Below, in pieces: positions 26,333 to 33,598 of a stretch of 64,000 bases of DNA; position 1 is the stretch's first letter, and each line of letters starts with the position of its first letter. The notes under the pieces are model-generated. The model was given only the letters and a program-made list of their open reading frames with translations, made no database searches and was not told the DNA's origin. Where the stretch lies: assembly GCF_016653635.2 (NCBI RefSeq), contig NZ_CP067420.1, positions 5,482,001 to 5,546,000 of the forward strand, written 5' to 3'. Made by a program: the position numbers and the translations under genes. Source of the stretch: Skermanella sp. TT6. Its GTDB lineage: Bacteria > Pseudomonadota > Alphaproteobacteria > Azospirillales > Azospirillaceae.

Positions 26333-26346
26333 TTGATATCGGTCAA
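26333..26346 (-). promoter_or_regulatory. FNR/FixK-like box upstream of nifJ
   Basis: TTGATATCGGTCAA, the best of the three boxes in this window against TTGAT-N4-ATCAA (one mismatch in the second half-site). Its centre is about 59 bases from the nifJ start codon, leaving about 18 bases of leader for a class II promoter. It overlaps the 3' end of the upstream dehydratase gene by a few bases. Confidence 0.65.
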
Positions 26347-28064
26347 GATCGCGGGGGAATCGTCCTCGTGGGCGCCGGCCGGAGGAAGTCGAAGTCGCAG
26401 CCCTCGTCGGCCTGGAGCACGCTGTCCAGGTAGAGCTTGCGGTAGCCCCGCGCCGGCGGCGCATGGGGGACCGGCACGGGAGTGCGGGCGGCCAGTTCGG
26501 CCTCGTCCACCAGCAGGTCGATCCGGCGCGCCGGAACGTCCAGGCGGATGCGGTCGCCGGTGCGGACCAGGGCCAGCGGGCCGCCGGACGCGGATTCCGG
26601 CGTCACGTGCAGGACGATGGTGCCCGACGCGGTTCCGCTCATCCGCCCGTCGGAGATCCGCACCATGTCGGTGACGCCCTGGCGGGCCAGCTTGCGCGGG
26701 ATCGGCAGGTATCCCGCCTCCGGCATGCCGGGAGCGCCCTTCGGACCGATGTTCTGGAGCACCAGGATATCGTCGGCGGTCACGTCCAGGTCGGGATCGT
26801 CGATCCGGGCGGCGAGGTCGGCGGCGCCGGCGAAGACGACGGCCCGTCCCGTGTGGCGCATCAGCCGGGCCGACGCGGCCGACTGCTTGACGATGGCTCC
26901 GCCCGGCGCCAGCGTGCCGCGCAGGAAGGCCATGCCGCCCTCGGGATGGATCGGGTTCTCCAGGGTGCGCACGACATCCTGGGGCCAGGGGCCGGGTGCC
27001 GCGTCGATCGCCTCGCCCAGGGTCGATCCTGCCACGGTCGGGCAGTCCAGGTGAAGCAGCGGCCTCAGCTCCCGCAGGATCGCGGCGAGCCCGCCGGCAT
27101 CGTGCAGGTCCTCCATGTAGTGGCGGCCGGACGGCTTGAGGTCGACCAGGACGGGCGTCTCCCGGCCCATGCGGTCGAAACCCTCCAGGTCGATGCGGAT
27201 GCCCAGGCGCCCGGCCATGGCGGTCAGGTGGATGATCCCGTTGGTCGATCCTCCCGTCGCCAGCAGCACCCGGAGCGCGTTCTCGAACGCCCGTTCCGTC
27301 ATGATCCGGTCGGGTGTTATGCCGTCGCGGGCGAGGCGGACCGCGGCGGCGCCGGTCGCCTCCGCGTGGCGCAGCCGTTCCGACAGGACCGCCGGGATCG
27401 CGGCGCCGCCGGGCAGCATCATGCCCAGCGCCTCGACCGCGAGCGCCATGGTGCTGGCGGTCCCCATGACCGAGCAGGTGCCGGCGCTGGGGGCCAGCCG
27501 GTCGTTGACCTCCGCGATCTCGGTGGCGTCGATCTCGTCCGCGCGGTAGCGCGCCCAGAAGCGGCGGCAGTCGGTGCAGGCGCCGACCCGCTCGCCCCGG
27601 TGGCTGCCGGTCAGCATCGGCCCGGTGACGAGCTGGATCGCGGGCACGCCGGCGCTGGCCGCCGCCATCAGCTGGGCCGGGACCGTCTTGTCGCAGCCGC
27701 CGATCATCACCACGGCGTCCATCGGCTGCGCCCGGATTATCTCCTCCGTGTCCATGGCCATCAGGTTGCGGAGGAACATGCTGGTGGGATAGGCGAAGGA
27801 CTCATGGAGCGACACGGTCGGGAAATCCACCGGCAGGGCGCCCGCCAGCATCACGCCGCGCTTCACCGCCTCGATCAGGTCGGGCACCGTGCGGTGGCAG
27901 GCGTTGTAGCCGCTGTAGGTGTTTACGACGCCGACGATAGGCCGTTCCAGCGCGTCGTCGGAATAGCCCATGGCCTTGATGAAGGCCTTGCGCAGGAACA
28001 TGGAAAAGCCAGCGTCGCCGTAGCTGGTCAGCCCGCGCGCCATGCCGGTCTTCTTCGTCGTCAT
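26343..28064 (-). CDS. IlvD/Edd-family dehydratase, sugar-acid type
   Basis: The 573-residue protein has the family's iron-sulfur cysteines in MIGGCDKT, GACTDCRRFW and APSAGTCSVMGTASTM and the Ser-containing RISDGRMSGTASGTIVLHV active-site region. The length and the CTDC variant fit aldonate dehydratases (arabonate/xylonate/related) better than biosynthetic dihydroxyacid dehydratase IlvD, but the two are hard to split by eye. It dehydrates a 2,3-dihydroxy acid to a 2-keto acid in the cytoplasm. There are no sugar transporters beside it; the neighbours are nifJ (downstream, same strand) and a GNAT gene upstream. Confidence 0.82.
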   Translation of the reverse strand: MTTKKTGMARGLTSYGDAGFSMFLRKAFIKAMGYSDDALERPIVGVVNTYSGYNACHRTVPDLIEAVKRGVMLAGALPVDFPTVSLHESFAYPTSMFLRNLMAMDTEEIIRAQPMDAVVMIGGCDKTVPAQLMAAASAGVPAIQLVTGPMLTGSHRGERVGACTDCRRFWARYRADEIDATEIAEVNDRLAPSAGTCSVMGTASTMALAVEALGMMLPGGAAIPAVLSERLRHAEATGAAAVRLARDGITPDRIMTERAFENALRVLLATGGSTNGIIHLTAMAGRLGIRIDLEGFDRMGRETPVLVDLKPSGRHYMEDLHDAGGLAAILRELRPLLHLDCPTVAGSTLGEAIDAAPGPWPQDVVRTLENPIHPEGGMAFLRGTLAPGGAIVKQSAASARLMRHTGRAVVFAGAADLAARIDDPDLDVTADDILVLQNIGPKGAPGMPEAGYLPIPRKLARQGVTDMVRISDGRMSGTASGTIVLHVTPESASGGPLALVRTGDRIRLDVPARRIDLLVDEAELAARTPVPVPHAPPARGYRKLYLDSVLQADEGCDFDFLRPAPTRTIPPRS

Positions 28065-28100
28065 CCAGAGCCCCCTACCCTCCCGTGCGGTCCGGGGAGG

Positions 28101-28622
28101 CTAGGCAGAATGGACGGACCGGTCCAGCGTAATCACCATATAGGCCGCGTCGTCGCCATACGACGCCAGCTTGACGGCCAGCGCCGCGTCGCCGGGATGG
28201 ACCGCGAAGCCGCGCCGGCGCCAATAGGGCGCCGACCGGTTGACGGCGGTCAGGGCCAGCGCCGGCAGGCCCCGGCGCCCGGCGAGGTCGCGGAGGATAT
28301 CGACCAGCGACTCCCCCAGCCCGAGCCCGCGCGCCTCCGGCAGCAGGGCCACGTCATGGAGGTAGAGGCAGTCGGCATCGGGGGGCAGCCCGCCGAGCAG
28401 GCTGTCGAGCGCCGGCGGGCGGCCCAGCGTGCCTGGATGGCTCACGGCATAGCCGAGCACGCTGCCGTTTCCGTCCCGGGCGATCAGGCAGCCGGCAGGG
28501 AACAGGGCCAGGCGCTCGGCCGGCACCTCGGGGGACTCCGGGTAACCGGGGTGGACGATCTCGGCGATCCGCTCGACCGTGGGCAGGTCCGCGGGACCCA
28601 TGGGACGCCAGTGTGCCGACAT
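28101..28622 (-). CDS. GNAT-family N-acetyltransferase
   Basis: The 173-residue protein has the four GNAT motifs: an N-terminal RPMGPADLPTVERIAEIVHPGYPE region, strand CLIARDGNGSVLGYAVSHP, the core CLYLHDVALLPEARGLGLGESLVDIL with the acetyl-CoA loop R-G-L-G-L-G, and a final strand with NRSAPYWRRRGF (Y/W-R-G-F motif). It should acetylate an amine on a small molecule or protein. The substrate is unknown. It sits 36 bases upstream of the dehydratase gene, so it could be cotranscribed. Confidence 0.85.
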   Translation of the reverse strand: MSAHWRPMGPADLPTVERIAEIVHPGYPESPEVPAERLALFPAGCLIARDGNGSVLGYAVSHPGTLGRPPALDSLLGGLPPDADCLYLHDVALLPEARGLGLGESLVDILRDLAGRRGLPALALTAVNRSAPYWRRRGFAVHPGDAALAVKLASYGDDAAYMVITLDRSVHSA

Positions 28623-28651
28623 GCCGGACCGATCCGTTCCCGGCCGGCGCC

Positions 28652-29623
28652 TCAGCCGAGCCGAAAGTCGGGAAAGACGTCGGCGAGCGACCGGGCGTCC
28701 ATCAGGCGATCCATGTAGGCGTCGAGCTGGTCGATGGTCGCCGAGGCGATCAGGCGGTCCACGTCGGCCGGCAGGTCGCCGAACCGGCGCTTGAGCTGTC
28801 GCGACAGCATCTCAGCCTTACCTGCGGCCATGCCCGCGGCCCTGCCTTCGGCCTTCAGTTCGCGCTCCCAGATCTTGATCCGCTCCGACAGCATGTCCTG
28901 AACCTCCCCTAATCCCGACGGGACCGCCACCGGCCCGTCCCCGCCAACCAGCGCCGCCACGGCCTGGGCCACCACCTCGCCGAAGGCCAGCTTCAGCGAA
29001 TCATGGTCCGCATGCCCCCGGAACCAGCCGATCACCTCGCCGACCAGTCCGGGCAGCTCGGCGGGCCGGGTGCAGGTCTCGATCCGGAAGAGCAGCGCCA
29101 CCAGCCCGTCCTTCCGGGCGAGGTCCTCGGCGCCGAGCCTGCCCTCGTCGATGAGATGATAGCGGATGCCCGGCTGCCAAGGCCAGAGCGCCGCGTCGGG
29201 GGCCAAGCCCATCAGGCCGGCGGCGTCGAGCGGCGCGTTCCACGGGGCCTCGCCGTTGTAGAGCACCACCGGCAGCACCGGCGGCAGGGGCGAGCCGGGC
29301 GGCAGCTTCAGCTCCCGGATGAGATGCTGCCACAGCAGGCCGACATAGACCATGACCCGGATCGCCATCCACCAGTCGGAGCGCGACTGGAACTCCAGCA
29401 TCAGGTAGATGTGGACGACCTCGCCGGACAGGGTCGGCACGCGCCAGATCAGGTCGCCCTCCCGCCGGCGGCCGTCGCGGGCGTGGAACTTGGCGTTGAC
29501 CCGTTCGATGCGGGTGAAGTCCAGCCCGGCGGCGACGTCCTCCGGCACGAAGCCGCGGATCAGCTGCTCGACCATCAGCGGGTGCGAGAAGAGGCGGTGG
29601 TACAGGCTGTCGGAGGCGGGCAT
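28652..29623 (-). CDS. Rpn-family PD-(D/E)xK recombination-promoting nuclease-like protein
   Basis: The start is placed at the ATG at 29623 (MPASDSLYHRLFSHP). The first half is the YhgA/Rpn nuclease fold: DSLYHRLFSHPLMVEQLIRGFV, DFTRIERVNAKF, then GDLIWRV and IYLMLEFQSRSDWWMAIRV, giving the D ... E-x-Q catalytic pattern. The C-terminal tail (MLSRQLKRRFGDLPADVDRLIASATIDQLDAYMDRL) is a DUF4351-like helical segment common in this family. E. coli Rpn proteins act as DNA endonucleases and raise recombination; many copies occur in genomes with an unclear role. The gene is alone between the GNAT gene and acuI. Confidence 0.82.
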   Translation of the reverse strand: MPASDSLYHRLFSHPLMVEQLIRGFVPEDVAAGLDFTRIERVNAKFHARDGRRREGDLIWRVPTLSGEVVHIYLMLEFQSRSDWWMAIRVMVYVGLLWQHLIRELKLPPGSPLPPVLPVVLYNGEAPWNAPLDAAGLMGLAPDAALWPWQPGIRYHLIDEGRLGAEDLARKDGLVALLFRIETCTRPAELPGLVGEVIGWFRGHADHDSLKLAFGEVVAQAVAALVGGDGPVAVPSGLGEVQDMLSERIKIWERELKAEGRAAGMAAGKAEMLSRQLKRRFGDLPADVDRLIASATIDQLDAYMDRLMDARSLADVFPDFRLG

Positions 29624-29747
29624 CGGGGCGGGTATCCCGTGGGATTGAACAGACCCTCTCTGCATGCGCCCGCAACCTTGCGCAAGCGGGCGACGCGGCC
29701 CGCGACCCTATGACCTATCCCCATCAGCGACTCCTAGCCGCCGATCC

Positions 29748-30752
29748 TCACTCGCCGATCCTCACCACGGTGCGGCCGCGGACCTGACCCTTGAGGATCT
29801 CCTCGGCCAGCCGGGGCAGGTCCTCCAGCGCGACCTCGGTGGTGACCGCGTCCAGCGTCTCCGGCGGCAGCTCGCGGGCGATGCGGGTCCAGGCTTCCTG
29901 GCGCCGCGGCTTCGGGCAATTGACCGAATCGATGCCGAGCAGCGACACGCCGCGCAGGATGAAGGGCATCACGGTGGTCGGCAAATCGGCGCCCCCGGCA
30001 AGGCCGCAGGCGGCGACGGCACCGCCGTAGGCGACTCCCGCCAGGACGCTGGCGAGCGTGGTTCCGCCGACCGTATCGACGGCGCCGCCCCAGCGTTCGG
30101 AGGTCAGCGGCTTGGACGGTTGCGCCAGCTCGTTGCGGTCGACGATCACCGACGCGCCGAGGGACTTCAGGTAATCGGCCTGCTCCGGCCGGCCGGTCGA
30201 GGCCGCCACCGTGTAGCCAAGCCCGGCGAGCAGCCGCACCGCGACGCTGCCGACGCCGCCCGCCGCCCCCGTCACCAGGATCTCGCGGGTCCTGTCCAGG
30301 CCGTGCCGCTCCAGCGCCATCACCGCCAGCATCGCGGTGAACCCGGCCGTGCCGACCGCCATGGCGTGGCGGGCGGTCATGCCTTCCGGAAGGGGGACCA
30401 GCCATTCCGACTTGACCCGCGCCCGTTCGGCGAAGCCGCCGGACCAGGATTCGCCGACGCCCCAGCCGGTCAGGACCACCGCGTCGCCGGGCTTGAAGTC
30501 GGGCGAGTCGGACCGGATCACCGTGCCGGCGAAATCGATGCCGGGCACCATGGGAAACCTGCGCAGGATGCGTCCCTTGCCGGTCAGCGCCAGCCCGTCC
30601 TTGTAGTTGAAGCTGGACCAGGCGACGGCGACGGTGACGTCGGCCTCCGGCAGGTCGGCGTCCGTCCAGCGCGTCAGGCCGACCTGCGCCTTGCCGTCGG
30701 CCTGGTCGGCGACCAGGGCCTTGAAGGAGGCTTGGGAGGCGTTCTCGGTCAT
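29748..30752 (-). CDS. acuI: Acryloyl-CoA reductase (AcuI-type MDR)
   Basis: A 334-residue zinc-free medium-chain reductase: SSFNYKDGLALTGKGRILR and FPMVPGIDFAGTV near the start, then the NADPH loop VTGAAGGVGSVAVRLLAGLG (G-x-x-G-x-V) at about 150. Strong matches to AcuI/YhdH proteins, which reduce acryloyl-CoA to propionyl-CoA, detoxifying acrylate. It is transcribed divergently from an MFS transporter; a dyad operator and a candidate promoter lie in the shared gap. The distinction from YhdH-type quinone oxidoreductases with other substrates cannot be made by eye. Confidence 0.82.
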   Translation of the reverse strand: MTENASQASFKALVADQADGKAQVGLTRWTDADLPEADVTVAVAWSSFNYKDGLALTGKGRILRRFPMVPGIDFAGTVIRSDSPDFKPGDAVVLTGWGVGESWSGGFAERARVKSEWLVPLPEGMTARHAMAVGTAGFTAMLAVMALERHGLDRTREILVTGAAGGVGSVAVRLLAGLGYTVAASTGRPEQADYLKSLGASVIVDRNELAQPSKPLTSERWGGAVDTVGGTTLASVLAGVAYGGAVAACGLAGGADLPTTVMPFILRGVSLLGIDSVNCPKPRRQEAWTRIARELPPETLDAVTTEVALEDLPRLAEEILKGQVRGRTVVRIGE

Positions 30753-30856
30753 GGGCGGTTTCTCCCCTTGGTTGGTTATCGGGACGGGTGTCTCGGCCGG
30801 CGCCCCGCCGCAACGCTCGTGTCAGGCATCCGGGACGGGATCGAACGCCGCCCGCT

Positions 30857-30885
30857 TATTTGTTTGACAAATATTCGGGTGTCAA
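30857..30885 (-). promoter_or_regulatory. Dyad operator overlapping the acuI promoter
   Basis: TATTTGTTTGACAAATA (30857-30873) is a perfect dyad with 7-bp arms and a 3-bp centre, the size of a MarR-class binding site. On the minus strand TTGACA (30885-30880), 17 bases, and CAAATA (30862-30857) form a plausible sigma-70 promoter for acuI with the dyad over the -10. A second overlapping dyad (TTGACA-N10-TGTCAA, 30864-30885) is present. No regulator gene lies next to it. Confidence 0.55.
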
Positions 30886-30925
30886 CCGAGCCTGAAGACG
30901 ACCAACGGCAGCAGACAGAACCGGC

Positions 30926-32176
30926 ATGACCGACCCCGGCGCCCGAGTCACAAGAAAAAGCATCGCCGTCCGTCCCGCGGGGCGGACCCTCTCCCTCGCC
31001 CTGCTGCTGGTCGCGGAGGTGGCCGCCATGTCGGTCTGGTTCGCCACGACGGCCTCGCTCGCCGGCATCAAGGCGGAATGGGACCTGGGGCCTTTCCGCG
31101 AGGCCCTGCTGACCAGCAGCGTCCAGGCGGGGTTCGTCGCCGGCACGCTCGGCAGCGCGCTGTTCAGCCTGGCGGACCGGATGGACCTGCGGCGCCTGTT
31201 CCGCGCGTCGGCGCTGGTCGCCGCGGCCGCCAACGCCGCGATCCTCGCCCTCGACCCGACCGACGCGCTTCTGCCGGTGCTGCGGTTCGTGACCGGCATG
31301 TGCATGGCCGGCGTCTATCCCGTCGGGATGAAGATCGCCACCACCTGGGCGAAACGGGACCTGGGGCTGCTGATCGGCCTGCTGATCGCGGCGCTCACCC
31401 TGGGATCGGCCTCGCCCCACCTGCTGGCGGCGTTCGGCGGGGTGGACTGGCGGGTGCCCTACGTCGCCGCCTCCGCCGCGGCCCTGCTGGCGGCGGTCCT
31501 GATCACGTTCGTCCAGGTCGGGCCGAACCTCGCCAAGGCGCCGCCGCTGCGGCTCGGCAACGCGCTGGAGGCGTGGCGCAACCGGCCGCTGCGGCTGGCC
31601 AACCTGGGCTATCTGGGCCATATGTGGGAACTCTACGCCATGTGGGCCTGGTTCGGCGCTTTCGTCCATGCCAGCTTCGCGCTGACGCCGGGCGGGGACT
31701 CCTCGACCGCGGCCAAGCTGGCGACCTTCGCGGTCGTCGGCGCCGGCGCGGCGGGAGCGCTGGCCGGCGGCTGGCTGGCCGACCGCTGGGGACGCACCCT
31801 GGTCACCTCGGTCTCCATGGCGGTCAGCGGAACCTGCGCGCTGACCATCGGCCTGCTGTTCGGCGGCCCGCCGGTCCTGCTGCTGGCCGTCGGCATCGTC
31901 TGGGGCATCAGCATCATCGCCGACAGCGGACAGTTCTCGGCGACCGTGGCCGAACTGTGCGACCGCTCGCTGGTCGGCACCATGCTGACGATCCAGACCT
32001 GCACCGGGTTCCTGCTGACGCTCGTCAGCATCCATCTGATGCCGTTCGCGGTGGACGCGGTCGGCTGGACCTATGCCTTCGCCGTGCTCGCCGTCGGCCC
32101 GTTCCTCGGGATCCTGGCGATGCTGCGGCTGCGGGCCGATCCCGCCGCCCGGGCGATCGCGGGCGGAAGGCGCTGA
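30926..32176 (+). CDS. MFS transporter, 12 membrane helices
   Basis: The 416-residue protein has the hydrophobic pattern of 12 membrane spans: LSLALLLVAEVAAMSVWFATTA first, and a middle cytoplasmic loop after helix 6 (KAPPLRLGNALEAWRNRPLRL). The MFS motif A of the C-terminal half is visible (GGWLADRWGRTLV); the N-terminal motif A copy is weak (LADRMDLRRLF). It is probably a proton-driven efflux or uptake carrier. Substrate is unknown. It is divergent from acuI with a shared regulatory gap, hinting at a related substrate or inducer. Confidence 0.85.
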   Translation: MTDPGARVTRKSIAVRPAGRTLSLALLLVAEVAAMSVWFATTASLAGIKAEWDLGPFREALLTSSVQAGFVAGTLGSALFSLADRMDLRRLFRASALVAAAANAAILALDPTDALLPVLRFVTGMCMAGVYPVGMKIATTWAKRDLGLLIGLLIAALTLGSASPHLLAAFGGVDWRVPYVAASAAALLAAVLITFVQVGPNLAKAPPLRLGNALEAWRNRPLRLANLGYLGHMWELYAMWAWFGAFVHASFALTPGGDSSTAAKLATFAVVGAGAAGALAGGWLADRWGRTLVTSVSMAVSGTCALTIGLLFGGPPVLLLAVGIVWGISIIADSGQFSATVAELCDRSLVGTMLTIQTCTGFLLTLVSIHLMPFAVDAVGWTYAFAVLAVGPFLGILAMLRLRADPAARAIAGGRR

Positions 32177-32340
32177 TCGGTTGCGGGAAACATCGATTTG
32201 GACCGAATATCAAAGTATTATCCGGCATTTTGTGACAAATCGGGCACGAACCGGCCGTTCGCTTGATAAAACGATATGGGTAATACAAATTCGCGGCCAA
32301 GAAGATCCATGGCAACGGCGAACTTGGCGCGAGGCTATTC

Positions 32341-33186
32341 ATGGCGACACTTCCAGGCGGGTCCTACGACACTCAATACGGCACCAGCGATTCGGATTTC
32401 CTGATGGGCGGCAGCCGTCACGATCTCCTGATCGGCGGCGGCGGTGACGACATGCTGTTCGGCAACTGGGGCGAGGACGTGCTCGACGGCGGGGCCGGCG
32501 ACGATTACTTGAACGGCGGCGCGCGGTCCGACCTGCTGCTGGGCGGCAGCGGCAACGACACGCTGCTGGGCGGCACCTCCGACGATACCCTCATCGGCGG
32601 CTCGGGCGACGACCTGCTGAGGGGCGAGCACGGGCACGACCGGCTCGACGGCGGCAGCGGCAACGACATCCTGGACGGCGGCAGCGGCAGGGACGTGCTG
32701 AACGGCGGGTCCGGCGACGACACGCTGCTGGGCGGCGGCCACGACGACATCCTGAACGGCGGCTCCGGCAACGACTATCTCAGGGGCGACAACGGCAACG
32801 ACATCCTGTACGGCGGCTCCGGCAACGACGTGCTGGCCGGCGGCAACGGCGACGACATCCTGTTCGGCGGCAGCGGCGACGACGTGCTGCGCGGCGGCTT
32901 CGGCAACGACATCCTGACCGGCGGGGCCGGCGCCGACACCTTCGCCTTCCGCGGCGGCGGCGGCCAGGACGTGGTGATGGACTTCCAGCAGGGCGTGGAC
33001 ATCCTGCTGGTCTCGCGCAACATCAACGGCCTCACGGTGTCGAGCGCCGGGGACTTGGCGGCCCGCGTGACCGACGTCGGCGGCAACGCCGTGGTCGACC
33101 TGGGCAACGGCGACACCATCACGCTGATGAACGTGTCGGCCGAGGACGTCCAGCAGAACCCCAACGCCTTCTTCGCCATCGGCTGA
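32341..33186 (+). CDS. RTX calcium-binding beta-roll protein
   Basis: The 281-residue protein is nearly all RTX repeats: 20 consecutive nonapeptides of type GGSGNDxLx from residue 23 to about 202 (nucleotides 32407-32946), without a break. A capping domain, TGGAGADTFAFRGGGGQDVVMDFQQG, as found at the C-terminus of serralysin-type exoproteins, follows, then a short beta-rich tail. Calcium binding folds such repeats into a beta-roll only outside the cell; there is no Sec signal, so export by a type I system is expected. No transporter genes are nearby. No catalytic domain is present, so it is a surface or matrix protein rather than a toxin. GCGAGG before the ATG is the likely ribosome-binding site. 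Confidence 0.88.
   Translation: MATLPGGSYDTQYGTSDSDFLMGGSRHDLLIGGGGDDMLFGNWGEDVLDGGAGDDYLNGGARSDLLLGGSGNDTLLGGTSDDTLIGGSGDDLLRGEHGHDRLDGGSGNDILDGGSGRDVLNGGSGDDTLLGGGHDDILNGGSGNDYLRGDNGNDILYGGSGNDVLAGGNGDDILFGGSGDDVLRGGFGNDILTGGAGADTFAFRGGGGQDVVMDFQQGVDILLVSRNINGLTVSSAGDLAARVTDVGGNAVVDLGNGDTITLMNVSAEDVQQNPNAFFAIG
32407..32946 (+). repeat. 27-bp tandem repeat array within the RTX gene
   Basis: Twenty 27-bp units encoding the nonapeptides follow one another in register. Several share long identical runs (the GGCGGCAGCGGCAACGAC type), so slippage or unequal recombination could change the copy number. Confidence 0.85.
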
Positions 33187-33190
33187 CGTC

Positions 33191-33225
33191 GGAAGGGGCG
33201 GTGCCCGGCGGGCACCGCCCCTTCC
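33191..33225. terminator. Bidirectional hairpin between RTX gene and cytochrome gene
   Basis: A perfect 16-bp stem (33191-33206 with 33210-33225) and a 3-nt loop, placed exactly between two convergent genes. The U-tract is poor on both sides, but the stability and position favour termination. Confidence 0.75.
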
Positions 33226-33231
33226 CGCGGT

Positions 33232-33594
33232 CTACTTCAGTCCCTGGAGATAGGCCACCAGCGCGTCCCGGTCCGCCGCGTCGGCGACGCCGTCGAAGGG
33301 CATCCGGTTGCCCTTCACCTTGCCCTGCGGGTCGGCGACGAACTCCTTCAGCGCGGCGGCGTCCCAGGTGAGGCCGCTCCGCTTCATCGCCGGGGAATAG
33401 CGGAACCCGTCGGCGGACGCGGCCTTGCGGCCGACGATCCCCACCAGCGCCGGGCCGCCGTCGGTCCCGACGCCCTTGTCGCCGTGGCAGGCGGCGCAGC
33501 TCTCGTAGACTTCCGCGCCGCGGGCTTCGTCACCCGCCCGGGCGGCCGGAGCCGCGGCCAGGAGGCCGGCCGCCGCGATCAGAACAGCTCTCAT
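33232..33594 (-). CDS. Periplasmic monoheme c-type cytochrome
   Basis: A 120-residue protein with a Sec signal peptide (RAVLIAAAGLLAAAPAARAG) and a single heme motif CAACH near residue 33; the distal Met ligand is probably in GNRMPFDG. This is the class I (cytochrome c552/c551-like) fold. It starts four bases after the stop of the GMC dehydrogenase gene, so it should be the electron acceptor of that enzyme, replacing the large tri-heme subunit found in gluconate dehydrogenases. Confidence 0.9.
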   Translation of the reverse strand: MRAVLIAAAGLLAAAPAARAGDEARGAEVYESCAACHGDKGVGTDGGPALVGIVGRKAASADGFRYSPAMKRSGLTWDAAALKEFVADPQGKVKGNRMPFDGVADAADRDALVAYLQGLK

Positions 33595-33598
33595 GTCC

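Noticed and set aside
32407-32946. Regular short repeats that might be taken for a CRISPR array
   Set aside because: They are contiguous 27-bp coding repeats of an RTX protein without spacers, in frame throughout.
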